Shown: positions 33,410 to 41,825 of the stretch, piece after piece
Layout: every line of letters begins with the position of its first letter
Position numbering within the stretch: position 1 is the first letter of the stretch
Assembly (NCBI RefSeq): GCF_041227145.1
Contig: NZ_JBGFSP010000003.1
Coordinates: 3,472,001-3,536,000 of the forward strand
DNA from: Bacteroides sp. AN502(2024)
Lineage (GTDB): Bacteria; Bacteroidota; Bacteroidia; Bacteroidales; Bacteroidaceae
DNA: 64,000 bases
Direction of reading: 5' to 3'
The notes under the pieces: generated by a model
What the model was told of the DNA's origin: nothing
Seen by the model: the letters and a program-made list of their open reading frames with translations, nothing else
The model's database searches: none
Made by a program: the position numbers and the translations under genes

Positions 33410-34063
33410 ATGGACAGCGCACTGATTGATTTCCTCCAAAAGGATTATCCCTCCCATTTCGGACTGGAATGGAAGGAAGGCACGATGCAAGTCCGGAAAG
33501 AGCAGTGACCGAGAGGCAAGTTCGAAATACGTGACGGACAACCGCAGATTGTACAATATACCGGTTATGGTGTTTCCGTCATCAACAACAATTCGGAAAT
33601 AGATGTAGAGATCATAGATTTTGAGCACTATATAAATATCTTCCACGATACTGATGCCGGTATGGGACGAAAGTGCGACTTTATCATCAACCCGATAGCC
33701 GGATATGATTTCATCATATTCAACGAGCTGACTGAAAGCGGGAAACAGTACGTTATGCCTTTCACTTCTCCGAAAACAGGGGAAGAAAAAGAAGGCAAGC
33801 TGGTATACGCAAAGAAGCAACTGGAAATCTCCATTGACAAATTCTATGACGTAAGTAATTTCTTGGACAACTACAAAAAGAGAGTCGCCCTCTTTTCATG
33901 TCGACTGACGGACGGAAAACCGGAACACTATATGACACGGTCAGTCAACGCTTTCAGAAAACCACAGAGGATTTTATCCAACATACGTGCTCATGAGCCT
34001 TTAGCACATGGATTCGTATTTGAACAAAGAATCTATAACAAAGAATACAAGACAATAGGATGA
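33410..34063 (+). pseudogene. partner of the AAA ATPase, interrupted by an in-frame TGA
   Basis: The frame opens 3 bp after the ATPase stop (ATG 33410, MDSALIDFLQKDYPSHFGLEW), meets TGA at codon 33 (33506-33508) and continues in the same frame for 184 more codons to 34063. CGA to TGA is the simplest change. The later part (GRKCDFIINPIAGYDFIIFNELTE, then KKQLEISIDKFYDV) has alternating beta-strands with acidic residues that could be a nuclease-like fold; this is a guess. Translation could restart at later ATG codons (33662), giving 133 residues. Confidence 0.7.
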
Positions 34064-34097
34064 ACAGTAAATCATCCAATGAAAACATAACCCCAAT

Positions 34098-34252
34098 ATG
34101 GCAAACAACGAACATAATCCGATAGCCGCAAGAATAGGTCAGATACGGGACTTATGGATGAAGAAAAGAATTTTTATATCATCAGCTTTCTGTCGATCTG
34201 CTGTATCGAGGTGCTGATAGCTTTGTATGTGCGCGACCGTTTCAATTCATAG
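34098..34252 (+). pseudogene. fused remnants, including the start of a DUF2809-like membrane protein
   Basis: ATG at 34098 gives MANNEHNPIAARIGQIRDLW; in the +2 frame from 34154 follows MDEEKNFYIISFLSICCIEVLIALYVRDRFNS, which resembles the first transmembrane helix and RDRF motif of DUF2809 proteins (about 120 aa), then a stop. So an N-terminal scrap of one gene appears joined to a frameshifted, 3'-truncated scrap of another, ending at the higA 3' end. Confidence 0.45.
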
Positions 34253-34555
34253 CAATGAGGCGCATGTTTTTCGTATCTCGTTTAATCGGTTTGAAAGAGC
34301 TTTCTTTTCACATGCCAGATTCATATTATATCGTGCTTGCATATTGATGAGTAGTTCCGGATTAATGTTTAGAGCAGCTTCTACCATTAATGCAAAATCA
34401 CAGGTAATAGGTCTTTTCCCATTTAAAATTTCATTAAGCATTGTATAGGGAACTCCAAGAATTTCCGAGAATTTCTTTTGAGAGATTCTGCGACATTCCA
34501 ATTCTTCTTTCAAGACATCACCCGGGTGTGTTGGTAATCTTTTTATTGTGTCCAT
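34247..34555 (-). CDS. higA: HigA-family XRE antitoxin, no toxin gene adjacent
   Basis: A 102-residue HTH protein: RLPTHPGDVLKEELECRRISQKKFSEILGVPYTMLNEILNGKRPITCDFALMVEAALNINPELLINMQARYNM is the full HigA/VapI pattern. In intact modules higB lies directly upstream of higA; the 61 bp upstream here hold no gene, so this is an orphan or the toxin has been lost. The 5' end abuts the ion channel gene's 3' end on the same strand. Confidence 0.88.
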   Translation of the reverse strand: MDTIKRLPTHPGDVLKEELECRRISQKKFSEILGVPYTMLNEILNGKRPITCDFALMVEAALNINPELLINMQARYNMNLACEKKALSNRLNEIRKTCASLL

Positions 34556-34616
34556 AATTTACGTGATCCACGAAAATAGTGAATACCTTTTCATGTTAAA
34601 TAAAAATAGATATGGG

Positions 34617-35465
34617 TTAGTCATTATTCAATTTGTGTCCGCAATATTTGCAAAACTCTGCATTATCTTCGTGTCCGGAGCGATGGCAGTGGGGACATTC
34701 TTTGTCTCTTTTGCGTTTGTACTCTTTCATCATGGAGGCGGATACGATACCTGTCGGCACGGCGAGAATTGTGTAACCGATCAGCATGACGCAGGCGGAA
34801 AGGAATCTTCCCAGACCGGTGACAGGGGTAATATCTCCATATCCTACGGTAGTCATGGTGACGATGGCCCAATAGATGCTGTTCGGGATATTGTCGAACC
34901 GGGAGTTGGGGTGGGTCCCTTCAATCATATACATTAACGTTCCGATGGAAATCACCAGAATGACGACAAACAAGAAAAACACCGCAATCTTCTTGCTGCT
35001 TTCGCGTAAGGCGGTGAGCAGTCGTTCGCCCTCCTTCAGAAAGTTGAAGAGCTTGAAGACACGGAATACCCGTATCAGGCGGAAAGTACGGATGATGAGC
35101 AGATAGCGTGCACCGGGAAAGAGCAGACCGATGTAGAACGGAAGGGTAGCCAGTAAGTCTACGATTCCGAAGAAGCTGAATATGTATTTTCGCGGGTAGG
35201 GCGAGCAGTAGACCCTTGTCAGGTATTCAAAAGTGAAGAAAGCGGTGAAGAGGTACTCCATAATGACGAACGGAGTCGTCAGAAAGGTGGGAAGGCCTTT
35301 CAGGCTCTCGATGATGACGAGCAGTACGCTGACCAGGATACAGCCGATCAGAGTCACGTCGAACAATTTCCCGGCAGGGGTGTCCGATTCGAAGATGATG
35401 ACGTACAACTTTCGCTTCAGTTGCTCGTCATGTAAGAAACGGTGGATTTTTTCTTTCAGTTTCAT
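34617..35465 (-). CDS. voltage-gated-type potassium channel (ion transporter)
   Basis: A 282-residue six-transmembrane channel. S1-S4 ~25-150, with an Arg-rich S4-like helix (LLIIRTFRLIRVFRVFKLF), pore helix and selectivity filter TMTTVGYGD (~205-213), S6 ~220-245, then a basic linker and a C-terminal zinc-ribbon (CPHCHRSGHEDNAEFCKYCGH). The filter predicts K+ selectivity. The cytoplasmic zinc-ribbon is an uncommon addition. The start at 35465 (MKLKEKIHRF) is chosen over a longer reading that overlaps the upstream gene. Confidence 0.9.
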   Translation of the reverse strand: MKLKEKIHRFLHDEQLKRKLYVIIFESDTPAGKLFDVTLIGCILVSVLLVIIESLKGLPTFLTTPFVIMEYLFTAFFTFEYLTRVYCSPYPRKYIFSFFGIVDLLATLPFYIGLLFPGARYLLIIRTFRLIRVFRVFKLFNFLKEGERLLTALRESSKKIAVFFLFVVILVISIGTLMYMIEGTHPNSRFDNIPNSIYWAIVTMTTVGYGDITPVTGLGRFLSACVMLIGYTILAVPTGIVSASMMKEYKRKRDKECPHCHRSGHEDNAEFCKYCGHKLNND

Positions 35466-35503
35466 ATCGATAGTGTTTGGTTGGAATGAGAGAAGTTGTC
35501 TTT

Positions 35504-36484
35504 TTAGTCGATGACCCACTGTTTATGGTGGGCAACGGTCTTTTGCGGGTTGTAATACATGCCCTCCCGGGTAGGGATCAGGAGAGTGTATCTCTTTCCG
35601 GTCTTGTTTTTCAATGAAGTGTCGCGCAGCCAGGGATTGGCATCACGGAGTTGGGCATAGGTGATTCCCTGTGACTTTGCGTAGTCGTTCAGGTCGTCGA
35701 TGGAAGTGCTGACGGTTACCTCTTTATAAGGAATGGGCGGATACAGGTGTTCCCGTTTCAAGAGGAATCCGTAACGTTGCGGGTTATTGAATATCTCTTT
35801 GACTGCCAGCAGTCGGAACATGTAGCGGGAAGTTTCCTCCACCAGCCATAAGTCCATGGCATGATTGGCCAACTGCTTCTCGAGTTGGGAGGAGATACGT
35901 CCCTGTCCGGCGTTATAGGCAGCGGAGACAGCCATCCAGTCGCCATATTTGGCATACGCTTGTTTGAAGTATTTGCAGGCGGCAACGGTTGCTTTCTCAA
36001 TGTGGTAGCGCTCGTCTACGTTATCGTTCACTTCCAGTCCGAATTCCCGTCCGGTGGCAGGCATGAATTGCCACAGACCGGCTGCTCCTGCCGGAGAGCG
36101 TGCAATGTTGTTCAGGTTGCTTTCGATGACCATCAGGTATTTGAAGTCATCGGGGATGCCGTTCGCTTTCAGTATCGGTTCCACGATAGGAAAGTAACGG
36201 TTGGCGCGCTTTATCGATAGCATGGTGGTGGAGTGCATATAGGTGAAGGACATCATCTCGCGGTCCATCCGTTCGCGACGGTCGTAGCGCCGGAGGTCGA
36301 TCGTCTCCCCGTCGAAGGTGACTTGTGCGGGAACGGTAGGGGGAGTGACGCAATAGGGCACTTCCGATTGGGCGGAATGTGGTTCGTTCACTTGGCTGCT
36401 GCCTGTCAGTACCGGGATGGCTGCGCCGATGCAAAATACGGATATCAGTGTAAGGATATGGTTGGTTTTAGTCTGTCTCTTCAT
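35504..36484 (-). CDS. lytic transglycosylase (MltD-like) with LysM-like tail
   Basis: A 326-residue exported murein hydrolase. Signal segment ~5-30, SLT domain ~110-240 with catalytic Glu in VIESNLNNIARSPAGAAGLWQFMPATG, plus YGDWMAVSAAYNAGQGRI; the C-terminal ~60 residues (VSTSIDDLNDYAKSQGITYAQLRDANPWL) look like one LysM-type repeat that binds glycan. It cuts between MurNAc and GlcNAc leaving 1,6-anhydro ends. The ATG at 36484 precedes MKRQTKTNH and the hydrophobic helix. Confidence 0.9.
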   Translation of the reverse strand: MKRQTKTNHILTLISVFCIGAAIPVLTGSSQVNEPHSAQSEVPYCVTPPTVPAQVTFDGETIDLRRYDRRERMDREMMSFTYMHSTTMLSIKRANRYFPIVEPILKANGIPDDFKYLMVIESNLNNIARSPAGAAGLWQFMPATGREFGLEVNDNVDERYHIEKATVAACKYFKQAYAKYGDWMAVSAAYNAGQGRISSQLEKQLANHAMDLWLVEETSRYMFRLLAVKEIFNNPQRYGFLLKREHLYPPIPYKEVTVSTSIDDLNDYAKSQGITYAQLRDANPWLRDTSLKNKTGKRYTLLIPTREGMYYNPQKTVAHHKQWVID

Positions 36485-36523
36485 TTCATAATCAGCGATT
36501 CGTGATAAATTTTTATTTCCCAA

Positions 36524-36793
36524 TTACTCTCTCCACCTCTTCAACTGTGGAAAGTACTCTTTCATCGCTTTCCGTGCTTCCTCCACCGTGTATTTGACTT
36601 CCGAATCTTTATTGAACTCGTTCAGAAAATTTAGATTATGTTCGATCATCTCGTCCATGGTGCACTCTTTCGTGAAGTGTCCGTCCGCATAGCAATAGTG
36701 GCAATACTCTTCGTTTTTGTTGCCATTGGCTTCTTTTCCAAAAGTCGACTCGTCTATCGGCATGCCGCAACTTTGACAAAATTTCTGTTCCAT
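36524..36793 (-). CDS. putative zinc-ribbon protein
   Basis: An 89-residue protein beginning MEQKFCQSCGMPIDE with a second pair CHYCYADG at ~31-38: a four-Cys zinc-ribbon. The C-terminal half (MDEMIEHNLNFLNEFNK, EEARKAMKEYFPQLKRW) is helical. This is the common 'putative zinc ribbon domain' family, function unknown. It is 39 bp upstream of the lytic transglycosylase on the same strand. Confidence 0.85.
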   Translation of the reverse strand: MEQKFCQSCGMPIDESTFGKEANGNKNEEYCHYCYADGHFTKECTMDEMIEHNLNFLNEFNKDSEVKYTVEEARKAMKEYFPQLKRWRE

Positions 36794-36836
36794 CCTTTTT
36801 TAGTTAGATTATACGTTTATGTTACTTTTTAGTAAG

Positions 36837-37136
36837 TTATAGGTTCAATAAATGCCGTATGGCCTGCCAGGGTGCATGAAGCAACATCCGCGGTCCGGAG
36901 AAACGCATCACCTGTCGCATTCGTTCGCGCATGACGGGCTTGTAACAATGTACGGTACATTCCTTGCATGCACTCTTACTCTCTCCAAACAGACAATGGT
37001 CGAGACGGGCACGGGCATAGCGGAGCAATTCTTCACAGTCGGCACAAAGAACTGTGTTTTTTTCTTTTTTCCGGCAATAGAGGCGGATCATCAACTCTAC
37101 CGTTTTCTTTTCCTGCGCAATACGTGATGCTTTCAT
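36837..37136 (-). CDS. nitrous oxide-stimulated promoter family protein
   Basis: A 99-residue Cys-rich protein: ASRIAQEKKTVELMIRLYCRKKEKN, CADCEELLRYARARLDHCLFGESKSACKECTVHCYKPVMRERMRQVMRFSGPRMLLHAP. The CADC, CKEC and HCY groups are the family signature and suggest a metal or cluster site. The name comes from the first annotated member and does not define a function. A -7 box at 37164-37171 fixes the start at 37136. Confidence 0.88.
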   Translation of the reverse strand: MKASRIAQEKKTVELMIRLYCRKKEKNTVLCADCEELLRYARARLDHCLFGESKSACKECTVHCYKPVMRERMRQVMRFSGPRMLLHAPWQAIRHLLNL

Positions 37137-37163
37137 CTCTTTCTTTTTACACTTTGGTTCTGA

Positions 37164-37171
37164 CAAAGGTA
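37164..37171 (-). promoter_or_regulatory. -7 box for the nitrous oxide-stimulated family gene
   Basis: TACCTTTG on the minus strand, 28 bp before the ATG at 37136. Confidence 0.55.
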
Positions 37172-37289
37172 CGAATAAAAAGTGAAACGCGGAAGAATGG
37201 AGTAAAGGTTTTGGCAGACAGGCGATTGGAGCAGAGGTTGCTGCTGAACGTATTTCACCACTAACCAATCTCGCCAATTTAATTTGTCA

Positions 37290-37387
37290 GCAACTTGCCA
37301 GCAAGTTAAATTACCGGGATAATGCATTGAAAATCAATACCTCAAAAGTAAATCCGATGAGGTTGGCAAGTTGCCGGCAAGTTAAAT
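37290..37387. repeat. two 22-bp direct copies of a palindromic sequence
   Basis: 37290-37311 and 37366-37387 match at 20 of 22 positions. Each contains an AACTTGC..GCAAGTT type palindrome (perfect in the first copy with a 2-bp centre). The second copy overlaps the stop codon of the AlbA_2 gene. They could be binding sites or remains of an insertion. Confidence 0.6.
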
Positions 37388-38835
37388 CAGGCCCATATAG
37401 GAATGTATCTCATATAGCGAGGAGCTGTCGTGGAATCTACAGGTCTGATTATCTGTTTATTCAATGCTTCTTTAATCAATCGGGAGATGCTCCCTGAAGA
37501 TGATTCCGCAACACCAAATCGCTCTCTCAAAGAACTGTTAGTTAAAGCATTACCTTCTATGAATTTAACGCAAGCATGAAGATAGGTTGCCCAAATCTTA
37601 TCTTCCATCGGAATATTTGTAAAATTCAAATGAGAGAATAAAGATACTTTGGTCGATTCTTGATATATCTGAATCCGTGGAGCAGGTAATTTCTGTAGTT
37701 CGCAGCTGATGACCATTCTATCCCATCCTCGTCCCAATTCTTCGCACATACTCAATCGCCGCATTAAGGATGCTAATTTTTCATTACGGGACTTGGGAGG
37801 ATTATCCACAATCCGCATTATATCGACTAATGGTGTCCCGGGATTTGTAATCTCAACACGATTTTCAAATATCTCAATAAGCGGTCCTGTGCCGGTGAGG
37901 AAAAAATCTTGATGAATCAGCGAGTTTGCAATAGCCTCTCTTATAGCCGGAATAGGGAATGCGTTTATCGTTTTTCTTCGGACAGAATCAATATCCTCTT
38001 TTGTCGGGAGTAAAGTAGTTACAAATTTTACCGCGTTCTCAAAGCTGATAGCATATCCTTCTGTCGTGTTCTCTTCTTTTAAAATTGATAGTCTATTGTT
38101 CCCTTCATATTGCACAATTCTTATTGCTTTTCTTCCCACACGCGGAAAATCTGAAAGTTTCTTTGCAAACAGAATTGCTCCAAGATTTGTAATAGCATAC
38201 AAGCCATTATCTTGTTTGGCAATAATACCTTCTTCCATCAAGTAATGAGCATATTTTTCAATACTTGTAGGATGTGGCATATTAAGAATATCAAAATAGA
38301 CTTCACAATTCAAGTAGTGGGGGATCTCCTCTAATTGTATGTCTGATAAGGCATAAATATCCTCAAATTGTTCATGTCGCAATTTGTCCCACAACTGAGC
38401 CTGTAAAGTAGGGAACTCTATTATTTTCTTCGTATAACTGCCAACACGAATATAATCAATCTTCTCAAATGTAACAGGAACGCCCATAGCTTTTGAGATA
38501 ACTAACATTTCGACATGCTTTCCATCAATATCGGCCGAATGAATTTCAAAATCGGCATTTTTAGAAAGCATATAGCGTAACCAGTTTTCAAGTTCTTGAT
38601 TGCCTTTCTTTTCCTGTTTAAGTCTGACCTTTGTACCAACCGGTTCATGAGTTTTGTCATCAACGCCCCATATCATATAAGCATGGCTTCTATCTGCTAT
38701 AACGGCACTATTGGCTAAGGCACTGATATCTTCCCCAACCATCTTAGGGTCGCAATTGTTATGCTTAAACTCCACCCAGCCTGTTTCTTGAGGCAGTTTG
38801 CATAACTCTAATATAAGTTTGTCTAAATTCTCCAT
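37387..38835 (-). CDS. AlbA_2/AAA_4 ATP-binding transcriptional regulator-like protein
   Basis: A 482-residue protein of the COG2865 type. N-terminal AlbA_2 domain ~15-140 (ETGWVEFKHNNCDPKMVGEDISALANSAVI, YMIWGVDD), a central helical part, then an ATPase C-like block ~290-380 (AIREAIANSLIHQDFF, IEIFENRVEITNPG) and a C-terminal winged helix (LRERFGVAESSSGSISRLIKEAL). Such proteins are widespread, often in defence or island contexts, without a proven function. It has its own -7 box. Confidence 0.88.
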   Translation of the reverse strand: MENLDKLILELCKLPQETGWVEFKHNNCDPKMVGEDISALANSAVIADRSHAYMIWGVDDKTHEPVGTKVRLKQEKKGNQELENWLRYMLSKNADFEIHSADIDGKHVEMLVISKAMGVPVTFEKIDYIRVGSYTKKIIEFPTLQAQLWDKLRHEQFEDIYALSDIQLEEIPHYLNCEVYFDILNMPHPTSIEKYAHYLMEEGIIAKQDNGLYAITNLGAILFAKKLSDFPRVGRKAIRIVQYEGNNRLSILKEENTTEGYAISFENAVKFVTTLLPTKEDIDSVRRKTINAFPIPAIREAIANSLIHQDFFLTGTGPLIEIFENRVEITNPGTPLVDIMRIVDNPPKSRNEKLASLMRRLSMCEELGRGWDRMVISCELQKLPAPRIQIYQESTKVSLFSHLNFTNIPMEDKIWATYLHACVKFIEGNALTNSSLRERFGVAESSSGSISRLIKEALNKQIIRPVDSTTAPRYMRYIPIWA

Positions 38836-38863
38836 ATGCTTATAATATATGTTTTTTGATAGA

Positions 38864-38871
38864 CAAAGATA
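38864..38871 (-). promoter_or_regulatory. -7 box for the AlbA_2/AAA_4 gene
   Basis: TATCTTTG on the minus strand, 29 bp before the ATG at 38835. A divergent box on the other strand (38893-38900) lies 21 bp away. Confidence 0.55.
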
Positions 38872-38892
38872 GCAAAGATTAAGCAGAATTGG

Positions 38893-38900
38893 TATCTTTG
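38893..38900 (+). promoter_or_regulatory. -7 box abutting the start at 38905
   Basis: TATCTTTG followed by CGGC and ATG: the same spacing as at the DUF454 gene, so again a leaderless or near-leaderless mRNA. Confidence 0.55.
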
Positions 38901-38904
38901 CGGC

Positions 38905-39111
38905 ATGAAAAAGTTATTGTGTCCGCAATGTAAGATTGCAGCTATGTATGTGAAGAATGAGCAGGGTGACAGGCGGCTGGTTTATGTGTCCGAAGATGGT
39001 GAAGTCGTTCCCAAATATCCGGAAGATTCGATGGAGGGGTTCGATTTGACGGAAGTCTTCTGCCTGGGATGCTCGTGGCATGGTTCACCTAAGCGGTTGG
39101 TGAAACGATAG
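38905..39111 (+). CDS. small two-CxxC protein
   Basis: A 68-residue protein with CPQC at 6-9 and CLGC near 53-56, compatible with a zinc ribbon split by a beta hairpin (RRLVYVSEDGEVVPKYP). No family named. Its promoter sits four bases before the ATG. It is convergent with the RluA gene. Confidence 0.8.
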   Translation: MKKLLCPQCKIAAMYVKNEQGDRRLVYVSEDGEVVPKYPEDSMEGFDLTEVFCLGCSWHGSPKRLVKR

Positions 39112-39177
39112 ACCGGGGGGATTTATCTACGTTTATCGCAGGTTGAAGAAGCTGGTGTCTACAAGCACGGTTGCAGT

Positions 39178-40896
39178 TTAGAAGTCGGCCTCTTTCTGTA
39201 TGCGTAGAATCTTCCCGCTGATGGGATGGCGGAACTCTATGTATTCGGCGTGGAGGTATAGCCTGTCTGCTTTTCTTCCATAAAGTTCATCCCCCAGAAT
39301 GGGGCAACCCAATCCCTCCGGATGGGCAGCGTGTATCCGTAATTGGTGTGTTCGTCCGGTCAACGGATAGAAGGCAATCCGGGTGTGTTTTTCGGATTCA
39401 CCGATGATCCGGTATTCCGTAATCGCTTCTTTCCCATGTTCCCTGCTGACGATTTGCCGGGGACGGTCAAGGGGATTCAAACAGAGAGGAAGATCGATTC
39501 TTCCTGTTCTTCCAAATGGTAGTGTTGCTTTTTCCATGGTTGTTGTCTTTTCCGCTCCTGTTATGACCCCATCCAACACGGCTGTATAGCGCTTCTTGAT
39601 ACTTCTGGCAGCAAATTGTGCCTGTAAATGTTGATGTACCTCTTTCGTTTTCGCTACGAGCAATAATCCGGAAGTAGCCATATCGAGGCGATGTACAATC
39701 ATAGGTCCGGTAGCATCGGGATACTTCTTTTTCAGGCGATGATAGACGGAATCTCTCTCCTCCGCCTTTCCCGGAACGGACAACATTCCTGCCGGCTTAT
39801 TGACTACCACCAACCATTCGTCTTCATATACAATTTCCGGCTCTTCCTCCTGATGGGTGGAGCTCAGCAACGGATTCTCGTCTACTTCCACTCCTTGCAA
39901 CATGTGCTGCAAGATAGGTTCGCACTTTCCTTTGCAGGAAGGATAATAATATCCGTGATGCCGGATTTCGTTTTTAGGAGAGTTTCCCCACCAGAATTCG
40001 GCCATCGCCAATGGCTTTAATTGATGAAGATACGCATATTGCAACAGTTTAGGCAAAGCACATTCACCCGCACCGGCGGGAGGGACTTTCCGAACGGTTT
40101 CTTCGAAGATAGTGTAGAGGTCTTTCACTTCTCCTTTGGCATTCAGCATCCGAAACTCTCCGAACAGCTTTTGCTGCAAAGCCGCCGAACGTTCTTTCCG
40201 TTCTGCTTTCCACTGTTCTATTTCATCCTTGAAACGATTCACTTCCGCTTCGCGCTCTTCCAACCGCTTTTTCCAATACTTCTCTTTTCGCTTGTATTCA
40301 GCTTTCTGATATTGGCTTTCCCGAATCAAGGCAACTTGTTCTTCTTCGGAGATCCCGCTTGGAGACCGGCGTCGAATCTCTCTGGACTCTTTCGCGGCTT
40401 TTAGTTCCTTCTTGGCTTGACTCAACTCCGCCTGCGCCTGTTCGGTTTCTACCTCCCGTTTTTCTTTCGCCTCCAGGTAGGAGGTGCTATGCTCCAATTC
40501 ATTGATGCGGATATTGATAGCGGAAATCCGTTCTTCCTCCATCTTGAAGAATCCTTGAGGTTGCAGCAGGTCGTAGACAGGAGGGACGAAATAAGGATGC
40601 CGATTCTTTCCTGCCAAATTGCCGGAAAAGGCGGCTAAATAACCTATCCTGCTTTTTGCTTCCGTACTTTCTTCTTTGGCTTTATCCGTAGCGTCGCTCG
40701 TCTCCTGCAGTACAACCAGTACCCCGAACATCTTTCCAAGAGCTAATTCTTCCTGCCATTCCTCTCGGCTTGCGATATACTTTTTCACTTCCTCTGCCGC
40801 CAATACGCACAACGGATGGGGCGTATAATGGAACGGATAAGTGAATTTCGCCGGTAGCGCAATGTGGGAAACGGGCTTCTTGAAAAAATGTATCAT
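39178..40896 (-). CDS. RluA-family pseudouridine synthase with long N-terminal extension
   Basis: A 572-residue protein whose last ~215 residues are an RluA-type catalytic domain: VVNKPAGMLSVPG, MIVHRLDMATSGLL (catalytic Asp in HRLD), LTGRTHQLRIHAA and LHAEYIEFRHP. The preceding ~350 residues include a long charged coiled coil (~120-250) and a segment with GYYYPSCKGKCEPILQHML, typical for this Bacteroides subfamily. It isomerises uridine in rRNA or tRNA; the exact site is unknown. Confidence 0.9.
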   Translation of the reverse strand: MIHFFKKPVSHIALPAKFTYPFHYTPHPLCVLAAEEVKKYIASREEWQEELALGKMFGVLVVLQETSDATDKAKEESTEAKSRIGYLAAFSGNLAGKNRHPYFVPPVYDLLQPQGFFKMEEERISAINIRINELEHSTSYLEAKEKREVETEQAQAELSQAKKELKAAKESREIRRRSPSGISEEEQVALIRESQYQKAEYKRKEKYWKKRLEEREAEVNRFKDEIEQWKAERKERSAALQQKLFGEFRMLNAKGEVKDLYTIFEETVRKVPPAGAGECALPKLLQYAYLHQLKPLAMAEFWWGNSPKNEIRHHGYYYPSCKGKCEPILQHMLQGVEVDENPLLSSTHQEEEPEIVYEDEWLVVVNKPAGMLSVPGKAEERDSVYHRLKKKYPDATGPMIVHRLDMATSGLLLVAKTKEVHQHLQAQFAARSIKKRYTAVLDGVITGAEKTTTMEKATLPFGRTGRIDLPLCLNPLDRPRQIVSREHGKEAITEYRIIGESEKHTRIAFYPLTGRTHQLRIHAAHPEGLGCPILGDELYGRKADRLYLHAEYIEFRHPISGKILRIQKEADF

Positions 40897-41033
40897 CGGT
40901 TTATATCTGAATGTGATTACGGGTGCAAAAGTAAGGCAAATCCGCGAATCTTGTTCTATGTTTGTCGGGGAGTTTGAATGATTGTTTCTTGTTTTTATTG
41001 ATAAATTGGGTGGGTATATCAGTTTATTTTGCG

Positions 41034-41041
41034 TATTTTTG
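41034..41041 (+). promoter_or_regulatory. -7 box for the MaoC-like gene
   Basis: TATTTTTG on the plus strand, 41 bp before the ATG at 41082. It lies inside, and so rules out, the longer reading starting at 40962. Confidence 0.6.
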
Positions 41042-41081
41042 TCCCCAATTAATAAATAACCCCCATAAAAACGATAAGACT

Positions 41082-41546
41082 ATGGAAAAAGTAATTATCA
41101 ATTCGTACGAAGAATTTGAAAAACTGGTAGGCAAACAGATAGGCGTCTCTGATTATGTGGAACTCTCGCAGGAACGTATCCGGCTTTTTGCAGATGCGAC
41201 ACTGGACTACCAATGGATTCACGTGGATACGGAACGTGCCAAAGTGGACAGCCCTTATCATAGCACAATCGCTCATGGTTATCTGACATTATCCATGCTG
41301 CCGTATCTGTGGAACCAGATTATCCAGGTGAACAACCTGAAGATGATGATTAACTATGGCATGGATAAGATGAAATTCGGTCAGGCTGTGTTGGCAGGAC
41401 AGAGCATCCGCCTGGTGACTACGCTTCATTCATTGACGAATTTGCGTGGTGTGGCAAAAGCTGAAATCAAGTTTTCCATCGAAATAAAAGACCAACCGAA
41501 GAAGGCGCTGGAAGGAATTGCCGTATTCTTGTACTATTTCAATTGA
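41082..41546 (+). CDS. MaoC-family dehydratase
   Basis: A 154-residue hot-dog-fold protein. The (R)-hydratase motif is present: FADATLDYQWIHVDTERA, SPYHSTIAHGYLTLSMLP, i.e. the D-x(4)-H and the catalytic block. It probably hydrates enoyl-CoA or a related thioester. Monocistronic. Confidence 0.9.
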   Translation: MEKVIINSYEEFEKLVGKQIGVSDYVELSQERIRLFADATLDYQWIHVDTERAKVDSPYHSTIAHGYLTLSMLPYLWNQIIQVNNLKMMINYGMDKMKFGQAVLAGQSIRLVTTLHSLTNLRGVAKAEIKFSIEIKDQPKKALEGIAVFLYYFN

Positions 41547-41627
41547 TTGGTACATAAAAAAGTAGACTATTCCTGGAAACTATCTGATATTCTTATTGTT
41601 TTGATAGGACGATGAGAAAATTATAAG

Positions 41628-41635
41628 TATCTTTG
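41628..41635 (+). promoter_or_regulatory. -7 box for the GNAT toxin-antitoxin-like pair
   Basis: TATCTTTG on the plus strand, 35 bp before the small ORF at 41670. Confidence 0.6.
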
Positions 41636-41669
41636 TGAACTGATAAAATAGGAAGAAAGGAGAAAAAAT

Positions 41670-41822
41670 ATGGCAATGCCAATAAAAGAAACCCCGATAC
41701 TGTTCGGGGAAGACGCCCGTAGGTTTGAAGAACGGATGAAGCATCCCCGTAAGGAAACACCGGAGGAAAGAAAGAGGCGACTAGAAGTTTATGAGAGGAT
41801 AATGAAGCGCTCTAAACTATAG
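41670..41822 (+). CDS. small putative antitoxin preceding a GNAT toxin
   Basis: A 50-residue basic/acidic helical protein (MAMPIKETPILFGEDARRF start; EERMKHPRKETPEERKRRLEVYERIMKRSK end), with an AAGGAGA ribosome site. It lies 3 bp before a GNAT gene and shares its promoter. Short proteins of this kind regularly precede GNAT genes in Bacteroides, and the pairing resembles TacA-TacT type modules, though this one lacks an obvious ribbon-helix-helix. Confidence 0.7.
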   Translation: MAMPIKETPILFGEDARRFEERMKHPRKETPEERKRRLEVYERIMKRSKL

Positions 41823-41825
41823 TTC

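Noticed and set aside
33506..33508. TGA as a selenocysteine codon in the ATPase partner
   Set aside because: No SECIS-like hairpin is evident directly after it and no selenoprotein family fits; a nonsense mutation is simpler.
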